From Eremothecium cymbalariae DBVPG#7215 (taxonomy: Eukaryota > Ascomycota > Saccharomycetes > Saccharomycetales > Saccharomycetaceae): a stretch of 64,000 bases of DNA. The DNA is taken from the NCBI RefSeq assembly GCF_000235365.1, contig NC_016454.1, positions 620,001 to 684,000 of the forward strand, written 5' to 3'. Under the pieces are notes generated by a model. That model had not been told where the DNA came from and did no database searches. It saw only the letters and a list, made by a program, of their open reading frames with translations. Positions 9,586 to 18,915 of the stretch are shown in pieces. A program made the position numbers and the translations under genes. Every line of letters starts with the position of its first letter. Position 1 is the first letter of the stretch.

Positions 9586-10203
9586 CTAAACGCAGCACGA
9601 GGTAGCGTCATTTGTGGTTGGCCTTTGTAGCTGGATGTTCGAAGGCTGCTGCGACTGTGCAGCCAACGAGTCCTTCCGTTGCAAATACAACCTCTCACCA
9701 ATGTTTTGAAACACTTCAATAACCCCCCTCCCACTCTTCGCACTAACCTCGTGGAAAATTAACCCATGCTGCTCCGCATAGTCCTTTGCATCATCCTCAT
9801 CAATTACTTTGCTCTTAGAGTCCTCCTCCGCAAGATCAACCTTATTACCCACAAGACAAATCACCAGATCGTCATCCCCAACTTTGCTTTTCAACTCATT
9901 CACCCAACTTTGCGCCTTCGCCAAAGAATCCTCCTGTGTAACGTCGTAGACCACCAACGCCGCGTTCGCATTCCGATAGTACATCGGCGCCAACGACTTA
10001 TAACGTTCCTGTCCAGCAGTATCCCAAATCTCAAACTTTATCATAGTATCATCATACTCTGCCAACTTAATCGTCCTCGACAAAAATGCCGCTCCAATCG
10101 TACTTTCCCGGAACTCATCGAACGAATCCTTAACAAACCGATGCACTATAGAAGACTTCCCAACGGACGAATCCCCCAAAAGCACAAGCTTAAACTGCAA
10201 CAT
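9586..10203 (-). CDS. YPT52: Rab5-type endosomal GTPase
   Basis: 205 residues. All Ras-fold motifs are present: GDSSVGKSS (P-loop, 10-18), switch I with the Rab5-like ESTIGAAF (about 33-40), WDTAGQERY, GNKVDL and the ExSAK-type loop (SAKSGRG). The C-terminal CCV carries the two cysteines for geranylgeranylation. It begins MLQFKLVLLGDSSVGKSSIV exactly as remembered for Ypt52, and the neighbours match YKR014C, so it is assigned to YPT52 rather than VPS21 or YPT53. Ypt52 acts with Vps21 in vesicle delivery to early endosomes and the vacuole. It is about 30 residues shorter than the S. cerevisiae protein because the loop after NKVDL and the insert before WDTAGQ are shorter. It converges on SCP160 with 291 bp between stop codons. 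Confidence 0.93.
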   Translation of the reverse strand: MLQFKLVLLGDSSVGKSSIVHRFVKDSFDEFRESTIGAAFLSRTIKLAEYDDTMIKFEIWDTAGQERYKSLAPMYYRNANAALVVYDVTQEDSLAKAQSWVNELKSKVGDDDLVICLVGNKVDLAEEDSKSKVIDEDDAKDYAEQHGLIFHEVSAKSGRGVIEVFQNIGERLYLQRKDSLAAQSQQPSNIQLQRPTTNDATSCCV

Positions 10204-10776
10204 CTTATATCTAATTATTCGAATAGCCTGTCAGCCTACCGGACACCTCTACAAATATATTTGCTGGGCTATATTTTACCCCCCACTGTCTTGTTATTAA
10301 ACCTTCTGGTTATGCAAAATGTGGCAAATAAAGGGTGAAATCGATAATAATCTCGTAGTCCTAATTGTCAACTGCAGTTCGTATCCAACGACCTCAATCA
10401 ACCAACTGCAGCCGCTGCTGCTACATATCACCAAACGACCATGTGATGGACTGATCATGTCCCTATGTAATGCCACCGGCTAGACCCCGTCCGCCGCCCC
10501 GCCCTCTTCTCAACCTGGCACCCAGATCTGTTGTGTGGCTTTGTTTGCTTGTGTCATTCTTGTGTTGGCGGTGGTACCGCGCTGTAGCGGCAGCGAGCAG
10601 CACTAAGCCATCCTGCAGAAAGAGCAAGACAGCAGGTGTATAGTGGGCGATAAGTCGCAGTGAGGGCCCAGGAGGGGCAGTCCTGAGTAGTGGCTCCGGC
10701 CTGCGGCAAGGCATGCTTTATCTGGGCACGGCAGGACCGCCCTCGCGGCGGAAAGCTTCACCAGATGCCCCGGTTG

Positions 10777-10791
10777 TGACTCATCACGTGA
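10777..10791. promoter_or_regulatory. Gcn4-type TGACTCA abutting E-box TCACGTGA
   Basis: TGACTCA (10777-10783) is followed without a gap by TCACGTGA (10784-10791), about 210-225 bp upstream of MIC60. The first is a perfect Gcn4/AP-1 site; the second is the CACGTG core bound by Cbf1 and other bHLH factors. Confidence 0.5.
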
Positions 10792-10818
10792 CATCTAGCC
10801 AGTAATATCGATTTAGTA

Positions 10819-10826
10819 TCACGTGA
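10819..10826. promoter_or_regulatory. Second E-box TCACGTGA upstream of MIC60
   Basis: A second TCACGTGA lies 35 bp downstream of the first and is followed by CTCGAG. Paired CACGTG boxes fit Cbf1-type regulation of a mitochondrial gene, though YPT52 shares the region. Confidence 0.5.
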
Positions 10827-11000
10827 CTCGAGAAGTTTGCTCCGGCTTTTTCGTTCTGTCAGCTGTGTGCTAGAAACCAGAAAGTAGAAATTTATATACA
10901 AAACGGTCTCCCCATCCTCTTTTGCCACGGTCTAGAGGAGGAAAGCAAGACGATTATAGGACAAGTGGGTTATCAATTGTGTGGTTAGCGAGTTAAGGAT

Positions 11001-12563
11001 ATGCTCAGATCAAGTACGGTGATATCTGGCTGCAGAAGGCTGTCCTCTGGGACGGTTCCGGTGACGAGTAAGAAGACGCATCGTTTGCGCAGATTTTTGC
11101 TGAAGGTGGTTGTTGGTTCTGCGTTGTTTTATGGAGGGGGGATGACGTTGTCGGCGTACAATCCCAGGGTAAATGATTTATTCACTGAGAATGTTCCTTA
11201 TGCAGAGGAGTTAATGGACATTTACGATAACTACAGGCGGGGCCTACATCTGTCGGGTCCGACGTTTGAAGTGAGACGCAAGTTGGATGAGCTGCGTCGG
11301 TTTGTTAGAAGTGGTGGGGTTAAGCAGGAGGAAGAGTGGGTGCCTGGTTTGGTGGAGCAGCATAAGAAGGTTGTGGCGACTGCAGTTCCAGAGTTGGAGC
11401 CTCTCAAGCAGCAGAAGTTGGAAAAACTGTTGTTGCCTGAAGTGGAGGTGAACGGCGCTCAGGCGGCGGTGCAGAGACTAATTGATTCATTAAACAGCAC
11501 GATTGCATTGGTGAATGAAAGGGGGTTAGAAGTGCCGGAAGAAAGTGCAGCTGCGCTCCGTGGAACACACGCGGCTCTCTCGCAAGGTATCCATTTGCTA
11601 AATGAGTCTGTCATGAGTTCAGTTGAGCGTGAGCTATCAGCACGGACCAGTAGTGCGCTTGAGGAATTGACGGTTAAGTACGAGTCTGAGATTAAGTCAA
11701 AGGAGCTTGAAATTTCAGAAAAGTATATGAACGACTTTGAGAGTTTTAAGCGTGAGCTTGAGAAAATAACGATGGAGCAGCTTCAAACAGAACTCAAGGC
11801 TCACGAACAGGCACTGCTGGCAAAACAGCGCAATGAAATTGCACAGCTTTCCATCAGGCAAGTAGAGGAATTCAACAAGGTTGTGAAGGAAAAAATCGAT
11901 CAAGAAAGGCAGGGACGCCTTGCTAAGCTTCAAGAACTGGACGCGGCTGTGAACTCTCTTGTTCCTGTCCTAGAGCGGTTAGAGAAGCAAGCAGTTAAAA
12001 AAGAATGTGTCACTCAAATGACGCTTGCCGTACAAGACCTGCAGACCAAATTGGCACAGACTGGCGAAAACCCTGTGGATCTATCTCCTGAATTAGAGAA
12101 ACTCAAGCTATTGACTGACGTTATTCCAAGAAAGACTAAGAAGTGCTGTTCCTCAACACCTGAGCTGATGGACATTGTCGTTGCCGAACTAGAGTCAAAA
12201 GCTAGCGGCAAAATTGCTTCTAACGAACAGTTGTACAACAGGTGGTTATTACTCCAACCAGAGCTTAAAACAACTTCTTTGTTGCCTCCAAATGCTGGCT
12301 TCTTAGGTCATCTCACTGCAAAGATATTTTCCTTGCTACTATTCACTAAAGAAGGCTTTTCAACAACCCAAGACATGGACGCTACCATCGCGAGAGTTGC
12401 AGAGAATTTGCGTGTCAACAAATTAGACCAAGCCGTGGCAGAAGCCGTCGAAATGAAGGGCTGGTCTAGAAAAGTGGCTGACGGATGGGTGAAGTTGGCC
12501 CGCCAGAGATTGGAAGTCCTGTCCCTTGTCGATGTCATTAATGCTGAAATAAAGACATTGTAA
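11001..12563 (+). CDS. MIC60: Mitofilin, MICOS core subunit
   Basis: 520 residues (S. cerevisiae Mic60/Fcj1 is 540). Mic60 is the central MICOS subunit that shapes cristae junctions and contacts outer-membrane partners. The N-terminus is basic and Ser/Arg-rich, a mitochondrial presequence, followed by one hydrophobic segment at about 33-52 (VVVGSALFYGGG). Residues 200-330 form a highly charged coiled coil, and the C-terminal 130 residues are the conserved mitofilin domain. This gives an inner-membrane protein with its bulk in the intermembrane space. The first half is GC-rich and continues the composition of its promoter. The gene is followed by ARP4 in the same direction. Confidence 0.93.
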   Translation: MLRSSTVISGCRRLSSGTVPVTSKKTHRLRRFLLKVVVGSALFYGGGMTLSAYNPRVNDLFTENVPYAEELMDIYDNYRRGLHLSGPTFEVRRKLDELRRFVRSGGVKQEEEWVPGLVEQHKKVVATAVPELEPLKQQKLEKLLLPEVEVNGAQAAVQRLIDSLNSTIALVNERGLEVPEESAAALRGTHAALSQGIHLLNESVMSSVERELSARTSSALEELTVKYESEIKSKELEISEKYMNDFESFKRELEKITMEQLQTELKAHEQALLAKQRNEIAQLSIRQVEEFNKVVKEKIDQERQGRLAKLQELDAAVNSLVPVLERLEKQAVKKECVTQMTLAVQDLQTKLAQTGENPVDLSPELEKLKLLTDVIPRKTKKCCSSTPELMDIVVAELESKASGKIASNEQLYNRWLLLQPELKTTSLLPPNAGFLGHLTAKIFSLLLFTKEGFSTTQDMDATIARVAENLRVNKLDQAVAEAVEMKGWSRKVADGWVKLARQRLEVLSLVDVINAEIKTL

Positions 12564-12899
12564 ACTACTGTACATATAGAACATGCTTTGAGCAAACAAA
12601 ACAATACATTCAAAAGGGAATAAAAAAAGCAGTTTACCATTATGTAACATGGTTCAAATACTCATGAAATCAAACAGTCCCGTAAACCTGGTGAATTGGT
12701 CAGATGTATGTCTATTCTGTAATTCTAAGTTCCTTTATAAGTAGTAACAGTCTTCTGTCTATATACAATGTCATTATCAACGAGGTTATCCTTTTGACCA
12801 AATTGAAGCTCATTCATTTGAATATAAAGTCCATAGATGGATGGATTGAACGCCAACTGGGTCCAGTTTAAAGCATCGAAACGCTAGGTTGAGTATCAA
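12564..12899. other. MIC60-ARP4 spacer
   Basis: 335 bp between co-directional genes. AT-rich, with no gene and no distinct motif that I can name. Confidence 0.5.
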
Positions 12900-14342
12900 A
12901 TGTCCAGTTCAGCTCTTCAAGTGTATGGTGGTGATGAGATTACTGCTATAATCATTGATCCAGGATCTTTTAATACCAATATTGGATACTCTGGTACTGA
13001 CTGTCCTCAGGCAATACTACCCTCTTGCTACGGTCAGTACATAAATGATGAGGAAAAGCCTAGTCTTTTTAATGAACAATCTATTGGATTGCCCAGAAAA
13101 GATTATGAGATCAAAGAGATTGTCAGATCAGGTGAGGTTGTTGATTGGGACAAGGCTCAAGAACAGTGGGAATGGGCGATAAAATCTGTACTTCTGTTTG
13201 AATCAAATAAAGGTCTTCCAGCGTTGTTAACGGAGCCAATTTGGAACTCTGAAGATAACAGAAAGAAATCATTGGAGGTGTTATTGGAAGGAATGGATTT
13301 CGAAGCATGTTACTTGACACCAACTGCTACGGCTGTATCATTTGCTATGGGCAGACCTACTTGTTTAGTTGTTGATATTGGGCACGACATTACAAGCGTC
13401 AGTCCTGTAATAGATGGCATGACCCTTTCTAAGAGTTCCATGAGGAGTTTTATTGCAGGAGGCTTGTTGAATGAGCTCATTAGAACGAGTTTAAAACCGA
13501 GAGAGATTCTCCCTTTGTTCCAAGTAGCTAAGAAACGTCCAGAGTTTGTTAAACGTTCATTTGATTATGAAATCCATCCATCTCTACTGAACTTTGTAAA
13601 TGAGCGGCAATTCTTCCAAGAGTTTAAAGAAACTATGTTACAAGTTGCGCCTACTTCTTTAACAAAATTTAAATCAGAATTAGAACAACTCAGCAAGAGA
13701 TCTATCGAAGCACCCTGGGGTGAAGACCTTGTTTTCGACAGTGAAACGAGATTCAACATTGCTGAACAATTATTCAGACCAGAAACTGCTAAGTTCCCAG
13801 AAGATTGGCCAATATCTAAAGATGGAGTTGTAGAAACGTGGCATAACGATTATGTTCCACTGAAGAGAAATAAACCAGGTGCCAATTCCAAAGAGAAAGA
13901 AGGAACTATAGATGCCACACCTGTTCCAGATGAAAACAGTGTTACGCCTTCGGAACATTTAAATGATCAAGGTAAAAGGTCTTTAGAAGATGATACGCCT
14001 GAAGCGAAAAATGAAATATCTGGCCTTGCCGATTTGATTCACTCTTCGATCATGTCAACCGATGTAGATCTACGCACCACACTAGCTCACAATGTGGTCA
14101 TTACTGGAGGTAGCTCTTCTATTCCAGGGTTGACTGATAGAATATTAGCAGAGCTAAACAAGTCTTTACCTGCATTGAAGTTTAGAATGCTCACTTCTGG
14201 CCAGGCAAGGGAAAAGCAATATCAATCATGGTTAGGAGGAAGCATATTAGCAAGCCTAGGAACTTTTCATCAGCTTTGGGTAGGGAAGCAGGAATACGCG
14301 GAGGTAGGTGCTGATAGGTTATTGAAAGATAGATTTAGGTAA
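12900..14342 (+). CDS. ARP4: Actin-related protein of NuA4, INO80 and SWR1
   Basis: 480 residues (S. cerevisiae 489). Arp4 is an essential nuclear actin-related protein shared by the NuA4 acetyltransferase and the INO80 and SWR1 remodellers, where it pairs with actin and binds histones. The first residues (ALQVYGGDE, IDPGS, NIGYSG) and the actin-fold signatures ALLTEP, LVVDIGHD and VVITGGSSSIPGL are clear. An acidic, Pro/Glu-rich insert at about 325-375 is the Arp4-specific insertion, here poorly conserved and highly charged. The C-terminus YQSWLGGSILASLGTF is typical of Arp4. It converges on HEL1 with 116 bp between stop codons. Confidence 0.96.
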   Translation: MSSSALQVYGGDEITAIIIDPGSFNTNIGYSGTDCPQAILPSCYGQYINDEEKPSLFNEQSIGLPRKDYEIKEIVRSGEVVDWDKAQEQWEWAIKSVLLFESNKGLPALLTEPIWNSEDNRKKSLEVLLEGMDFEACYLTPTATAVSFAMGRPTCLVVDIGHDITSVSPVIDGMTLSKSSMRSFIAGGLLNELIRTSLKPREILPLFQVAKKRPEFVKRSFDYEIHPSLLNFVNERQFFQEFKETMLQVAPTSLTKFKSELEQLSKRSIEAPWGEDLVFDSETRFNIAEQLFRPETAKFPEDWPISKDGVVETWHNDYVPLKRNKPGANSKEKEGTIDATPVPDENSVTPSEHLNDQGKRSLEDDTPEAKNEISGLADLIHSSIMSTDVDLRTTLAHNVVITGGSSSIPGLTDRILAELNKSLPALKFRMLTSGQAREKQYQSWLGGSILASLGTFHQLWVGKQEYAEVGADRLLKDRFR

Positions 14343-14458
14343 ATAAAACCAGGCCTTGTAACTATATACTCACATTGCAGGAACTTAGAGGCAACACCAA
14401 ATTCTCATCAATTATTTAACCTTTATGTAATATATATTTTTACGAGTATTGTGGTTGT

Positions 14459-16111
14459 TTAAGAATCCCTAGGGATACAAATTCCTTTTATGAGCAGTTC
14501 CCTTCCACATTCGACCAATGCATTGGACCTCTTCTCAACATAGTCAGACATATTGTAAAAGTCTAACTTACGATCCATAATTTGTTTAGGATCCTTTATC
14601 TCTAATAATTCCGAGAGTTCTTCTACTGCTTTTGAAAGTTCCATTTGGTTCTGCTCCAAAATCTTATACATGTTATGGGAATGATCTGAGTAATATGCAA
14701 CAGCAAAAGACCATTTAAGAACAGTACGTCCATTCACTATTTTTTCAATTGCTTCAGGAATAAATTGGCCTTCTATCCAAGAAATACCTAAGTTATCCTG
14801 TAGTGACTTCACTTTTTGTTCAACTGTAAGACCCAATTTCATATCTAATTGAGCAGAACTTTCGTGGACATTGAATAATTTGTAATAATAACTGTACTTA
14901 TGCAATTTAATCTTCTTTTCATCATCCCCCTTTTTGTTTTGCTTCTTCTCATCATAAAGTATACACTGATAATAACTACCCTTGTGCGTACTCCAATCAC
15001 CCTCACAAAGCCAACAAAACTCGTAAGAACAACTTCGACAGGTCATATGATTACATCCACCATTTTTTTCAATATTAACATTACATTTGGGACATTCTTT
15101 TGTATTTTGTAACATCCAATTCAAGTTCTCTGATTCTTCTTGTGCCTTCCTTACCCAAAACGATGCAACGATGCAATCACAAGGCGCATGAACCTCTAGA
15201 GAACAATTGAAACAAAATTGATGTTTATTATCACAAATAACATAAGGAGACAGATATTTCCTATTGAGCTGTGTTAATGACATAGTATTTTTGACATGTA
15301 TGACATACTTGCAATCAGTAAAAGGGCACCATTTATAATACTGGCTGTGTTTTTGAATAAAACCCTTTATCGACGACAGCATAAGTTTGGTACTAGATCC
15401 TTCACCCATAATAATATCTATATCATCGTTTTTCAAAGCTAATTCGCAATTCATACATTTAATGATATTCCCAACATTAAGTTTATCACTGATGTAATGT
15501 TGGTAGCAGGTAAGACAATACTCATGACCGCATTCAAGAGAAAATGTTTTCATCGTCTCAGAACTCTCACAGCAAATTGGACATACAAATCCATCTCTTG
15601 TTTTTAACCGTGAAAATAACTCACTGTTTTCACCAATAAGTATGCCTGCAGAATCCAGTACAGCTTTTGCATCATCCGTATACGCCTCCAACATTCGTTC
15701 CTCACACCAATTGTACTTCTGCAACAAAACTATAACATCTGATATAGGAATATTAAACACTGGCTGCAGCTTTGAAGCTCTGTTCAACATCAAACTATAG
15801 ATATTACCAGCTGTCAAACAAGAATACTCTATTATCGGAAGGTCATCCTCTAATATACCTTTATCTTCATCCCCATATTCTTTATACTTGCAATCTACAA
15901 TCTTACTCATGATGCCTTTATGCCGCAGAGGTACCTGTTGATCCAGTTCATCCTCACAGAAAATATCATTTTGGAAAATTACACTATCATTATCCTTATG
16001 GTTATAAAATTCAATAGAGAACTCATCATCATCATCATCGTCATCACCGTCATCATCCTCGGCCTGGAATTCATAAACATCGTTGTCATCCATATAAATA
16101 TTCCTAGTCAT
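14459..16111 (-). CDS. HEL1: RING-between-RING E3 ubiquitin ligase (Ariadne-like)
   Basis: 550 residues from the ATG at 16111. An upstream GTG at 16120 is in frame, but eukaryotic initiation there is unlikely, and the ATG gives nearly the 551 residues of S. cerevisiae Hel1. Hel1 ubiquitinates excess histones for degradation. An extreme Asp/Glu run fills residues 6-30. RING1 starts near 174 (CPICC...CGHEYCLTCY), the IBR lies at about 250-312 and RING2 at about 338-370 (CPKCNVNIEKNGGCNHMTC), with the catalytic Cys expected in NHMTCRSC. A helical Ariadne-like region follows. The acidic N-terminus could help recognise basic histones; this is inference. Confidence 0.94.
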   Translation of the reverse strand: MTRNIYMDDNDVYEFQAEDDDGDDDDDDDEFSIEFYNHKDNDSVIFQNDIFCEDELDQQVPLRHKGIMSKIVDCKYKEYGDEDKGILEDDLPIIEYSCLTAGNIYSLMLNRASKLQPVFNIPISDVIVLLQKYNWCEERMLEAYTDDAKAVLDSAGILIGENSELFSRLKTRDGFVCPICCESSETMKTFSLECGHEYCLTCYQHYISDKLNVGNIIKCMNCELALKNDDIDIIMGEGSSTKLMLSSIKGFIQKHSQYYKWCPFTDCKYVIHVKNTMSLTQLNRKYLSPYVICDNKHQFCFNCSLEVHAPCDCIVASFWVRKAQEESENLNWMLQNTKECPKCNVNIEKNGGCNHMTCRSCSYEFCWLCEGDWSTHKGSYYQCILYDEKKQNKKGDDEKKIKLHKYSYYYKLFNVHESSAQLDMKLGLTVEQKVKSLQDNLGISWIEGQFIPEAIEKIVNGRTVLKWSFAVAYYSDHSHNMYKILEQNQMELSKAVEELSELLEIKDPKQIMDRKLDFYNMSDYVEKRSNALVECGRELLIKGICIPRDS

Positions 16112-16446
16112 CACACTCACAGTCTGCCTGATCTTATTGTATTTAGAAACAACTAAAGGACTTATCTACTTCGCAAATAGTACAATGATTAGTGATCTCT
16201 GCTTTGTCCGTGATCTACACACTTCATATAGCTCAACGCCTCGGAAAAACAAAGGGATGCCTTAGTTTAAAAAAGCTTACAGCTAACGCTTTCAACAACA
16301 ATTTGAATCTACATAGGATGAGATGTCAGAGTAAACTGAGCCAGAAGGGACGTTTTAAGTATCTATATATATATATATATATTACAGGTAACTGGTGAAT
16401 TTACGGTTTGGAGGTCAATTCTCGGTGCTCTCATATATAATAAGGC
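16112..16446. other. HEL1 promoter / IML2 3' region
   Basis: 335 bp between co-directional minus-strand genes. It contains a TA dinucleotide run and no gene. Confidence 0.55.
16364..16382. repeat. TA dinucleotide repeat
   Basis: About nine TA units about 250 bp upstream of HEL1 and 65 bp beyond the stop of the IML2-family gene. Such runs can act as efficiency elements for 3' end formation or as TATA-like sequence. Confidence 0.8.
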
Positions 16447-18642
16447 TTACACAGTAACTTCAAGTAATTTATCAAGTGAAACTTTAATCTTCAAACCAAT
16501 ACGACTACTTAGTTCATAATCATCCATGTAATTCTGCGCTCTATACAACCATTCCCTAGCTTCTTTAACACCATCAAGTCCCTTAAGTTTCCAACAAAAC
16601 AAGGCACGCTCGTATAGGATTGTAGGGTAGAGCCAAGGGTCTGCGGTATTCTTGATGTACTTAACTTTACCATTGGTATGAATTCTACATACCAATGGGA
16701 TCAGTTTTTCATCTAGTATCCTACATCCAGTATCGATACTTCCCAAATTCCTGAAACATAAAGCTAACAAAAATTGTCTTATCATTTCTTCATTGGGATC
16801 TCCGGCGTTGATCGCTGGATTTGTGTACTCCGTTAACACCTTATACGTCATTTTAGTGTGTTCTGTTGTCATTCTACCAAACCCAGTAAACAAGTAATTC
16901 AATTCATGTACGGGTGAGATAGCAATTGCGGAAATGGGTTCCTTTAAACCTAGTCGTTTTTGGGTTTCCTGGAACTTTCGCACCTTTCGTAATACAAATC
17001 TATCCAATGGAAACACTCTGCAACCAAATTTTTCTGGGAAGAAAGATATTGAAGAGAAGATGAGATCATTAGCTCTTTTCCGATAAAAATCCTGCTTCTT
17101 TCTATCCAACAAGTCTAATTCACAGAGTCTAAAACATTCCAGGTAACAACAGCCAGCGTAATACGTGAAAAACGCTTTATTCGAAGGGGCCACATCTGTC
17201 AATGACAGAGAATCTTCAGCAGCTTTCTCATATTCCTGCACAGCAACTAGATTATTGATGCGGTCAAATATTAAGAAAGTTTTGACCTGTGGCATCCCAA
17301 TTTTCGATGCATCTATAGAGTATGATAAATCTATGGCTTCCTGATGTTTACCTTTGGAAGACAGAATACGAGATTCTTGGAGCAGCCAAATGGGACTTTT
17401 TGGGGAACGCCGTCTGACTTCGTGCAAAGCCTCTTCTAGCATATTTGTAGGCTTTATTAAGGTAAAAACACCCAAGTCGTCTTGGGCACGGCTTGTTCCC
17501 TGGTCCTGCTTATTAAGCTTCGAGGGAGGTACATCAAATTCTGAATCTACAGAAGGTGTTGGACCCTCATAGTAAATTAACAACCCAAACAGAGCGACTG
17601 CACCATGTACATCGCGGTATTTCGTTGCCTCCCAAACAAGTCTCAGGCCTTCACTACGAGCACCACGGAATCCAATGATAAAAAGTACGGTTTCGAGTGT
17701 AGGTGGCAGTAAAGAAAGCACAACTTGTTGGATACCAAAGCACAAATCAACACCGGAGTTTATAAAATCTCGAATGGTTTTCTGGTTTTCTCCTGCAATG
17801 CTCATAATATCAATTGTTGACCCGTTGATTTCTGTTCCTGACAAGTCCTTCAAGGTTTCAACAGCTATACCTGCTCCAGCAAGAGAATCACTACCCACCC
17901 CACCATCACGTAACCTAGCTGTTCGCAACTTATAAGTATGTGTCATTAACGCAAGAATTTCATTATCAAGCTTACCTTCGTACAATTTAGAAGAGCCAAA
18001 AACACTTGTCGAAGTGTTCGTGGACTCCGAACTTGCCCTGGACCGCTCCCCCTGTGGGAGATGGGACATTTTCCACTTGGAATCCTCAGCCTTATCCTCA
18101 GCCTTATTCACCCTTTCATGTAGTTCTCGCAACATCTGATACGCTTTACGGAACTTAAACAAAGCTTTGGTATTTTCCACAACACTAGGACTTAGCATCA
18201 TCATAAGAGCTTGTAACAAACATGCCTCCGTATAATACAACGCATATTCCGTACCCGGAGCATAAAAACCGCTTATACTAAATCCCAAATGTTCAGCTCT
18301 TACCTTAGCCTTGATAGCAAGACGCTCCGCACCATGTAAAGTTTGAGAAGCCCTCTTTATGCATTCAGTATCAAATTCCATCATCGCCTCCACATAGTAA
18401 AGTACCCCAAGCCCTAGGTTCACAATTACAGGGTCACTGGTGGGATCTCTTTCTATTTCTTTTAAAAGCCCCAGACCTTCATCACGGTGATCAGTAAAAA
18501 CAGACTCCATTGCATTCAATAAAATTTCCAAATCATGCCCATGCCTAACAATGGCCCCGAGCGATTGTTCATGCGAATAAGGCCCATCCTTGTTATAAGA
18601 TCCTGCGATTGCTGCAGTGAAGCTTTCCAGCATTCTAAACAT
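16447..18642 (-). CDS. IML2: Iml2/YKR018C family protein (lipid droplet-linked inclusion clearance)
   Basis: 731 residues, the same length as S. cerevisiae Iml2 and close to its paralogue YKR018C. Iml2 is reported to be needed for clearing protein inclusions with the help of lipid droplets. The protein is almost wholly helical, with TPR-like repeats in the C-terminal half (for example the segments near 480-530 and 680-715). Residues 195-215 form a short Ser-rich disordered loop. There is no signal peptide; two moderately hydrophobic helices near 290-335 and 335-350 might touch a membrane. As a pre-duplication gene it is the single counterpart of both S. cerevisiae copies. The start at 18642 fits the family. 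Confidence 0.92.
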   Translation of the reverse strand: MFRMLESFTAAIAGSYNKDGPYSHEQSLGAIVRHGHDLEILLNAMESVFTDHRDEGLGLLKEIERDPTSDPVIVNLGLGVLYYVEAMMEFDTECIKRASQTLHGAERLAIKAKVRAEHLGFSISGFYAPGTEYALYYTEACLLQALMMMLSPSVVENTKALFKFRKAYQMLRELHERVNKAEDKAEDSKWKMSHLPQGERSRASSESTNTSTSVFGSSKLYEGKLDNEILALMTHTYKLRTARLRDGGVGSDSLAGAGIAVETLKDLSGTEINGSTIDIMSIAGENQKTIRDFINSGVDLCFGIQQVVLSLLPPTLETVLFIIGFRGARSEGLRLVWEATKYRDVHGAVALFGLLIYYEGPTPSVDSEFDVPPSKLNKQDQGTSRAQDDLGVFTLIKPTNMLEEALHEVRRRSPKSPIWLLQESRILSSKGKHQEAIDLSYSIDASKIGMPQVKTFLIFDRINNLVAVQEYEKAAEDSLSLTDVAPSNKAFFTYYAGCCYLECFRLCELDLLDRKKQDFYRKRANDLIFSSISFFPEKFGCRVFPLDRFVLRKVRKFQETQKRLGLKEPISAIAISPVHELNYLFTGFGRMTTEHTKMTYKVLTEYTNPAINAGDPNEEMIRQFLLALCFRNLGSIDTGCRILDEKLIPLVCRIHTNGKVKYIKNTADPWLYPTILYERALFCWKLKGLDGVKEAREWLYRAQNYMDDYELSSRIGLKIKVSLDKLLEVTV

Positions 18643-18915
18643 GACTACTTAAAGATTAATAACTCCCAGGATGACTGCATTTGCTTTACGCCTATCAAGG
18701 AAGCAGAAAGCATCTTCAATTAGACCGAAGAGCAGTTTATATATGTGTCCATATGCTTTGCCGCAGCCTTTTACCTTTTTTGCTGCGAGATATAGGTTTA
18801 AAAGATATAGCTCGAATGAATGTGAAAAATTGCGCCGTCGGGTAGCCGTGAAACAGCGAAGTGCAGTTAGCTGAACGTACGTGGCCAATAACTAGCTGAA
18901 TAAGCAAAAAGGATC

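Larger units (their letters stand above)
10204..11000. other. Divergent YPT52-MIC60 promoter with GC-rich core
   Basis: About 800 bp with no credible gene. About 10460-10780 is much more GC-rich than the coding DNA to the left. Open frames there are short, Arg/Gly/Pro-rich and match nothing I know. S. cerevisiae has YKR015C between these two genes; no trace of a long frame for it is seen here. Confidence 0.55.

Noticed and set aside
9766..10338. 190-codon plus-strand frame opposite YPT52
   Set aside because: It is antisense to a clear Rab GTPase and reads as Ile/Leu/Arg-rich noise.
10463..10714. 83-codon minus-strand frame in the GC-rich block
   Set aside because: It begins with ATG but is Arg/Gly/Pro/Leu-rich, as GC-rich random sequence would be, and matches no known family.
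18760..18790. CCTTTTACC flanked by CGCAG/CTGCG, resembling U5 snRNA loop I
   Set aside because: The stem is only 5 bp, the loop is too large, and no Sm site or the rest of U5 is present.
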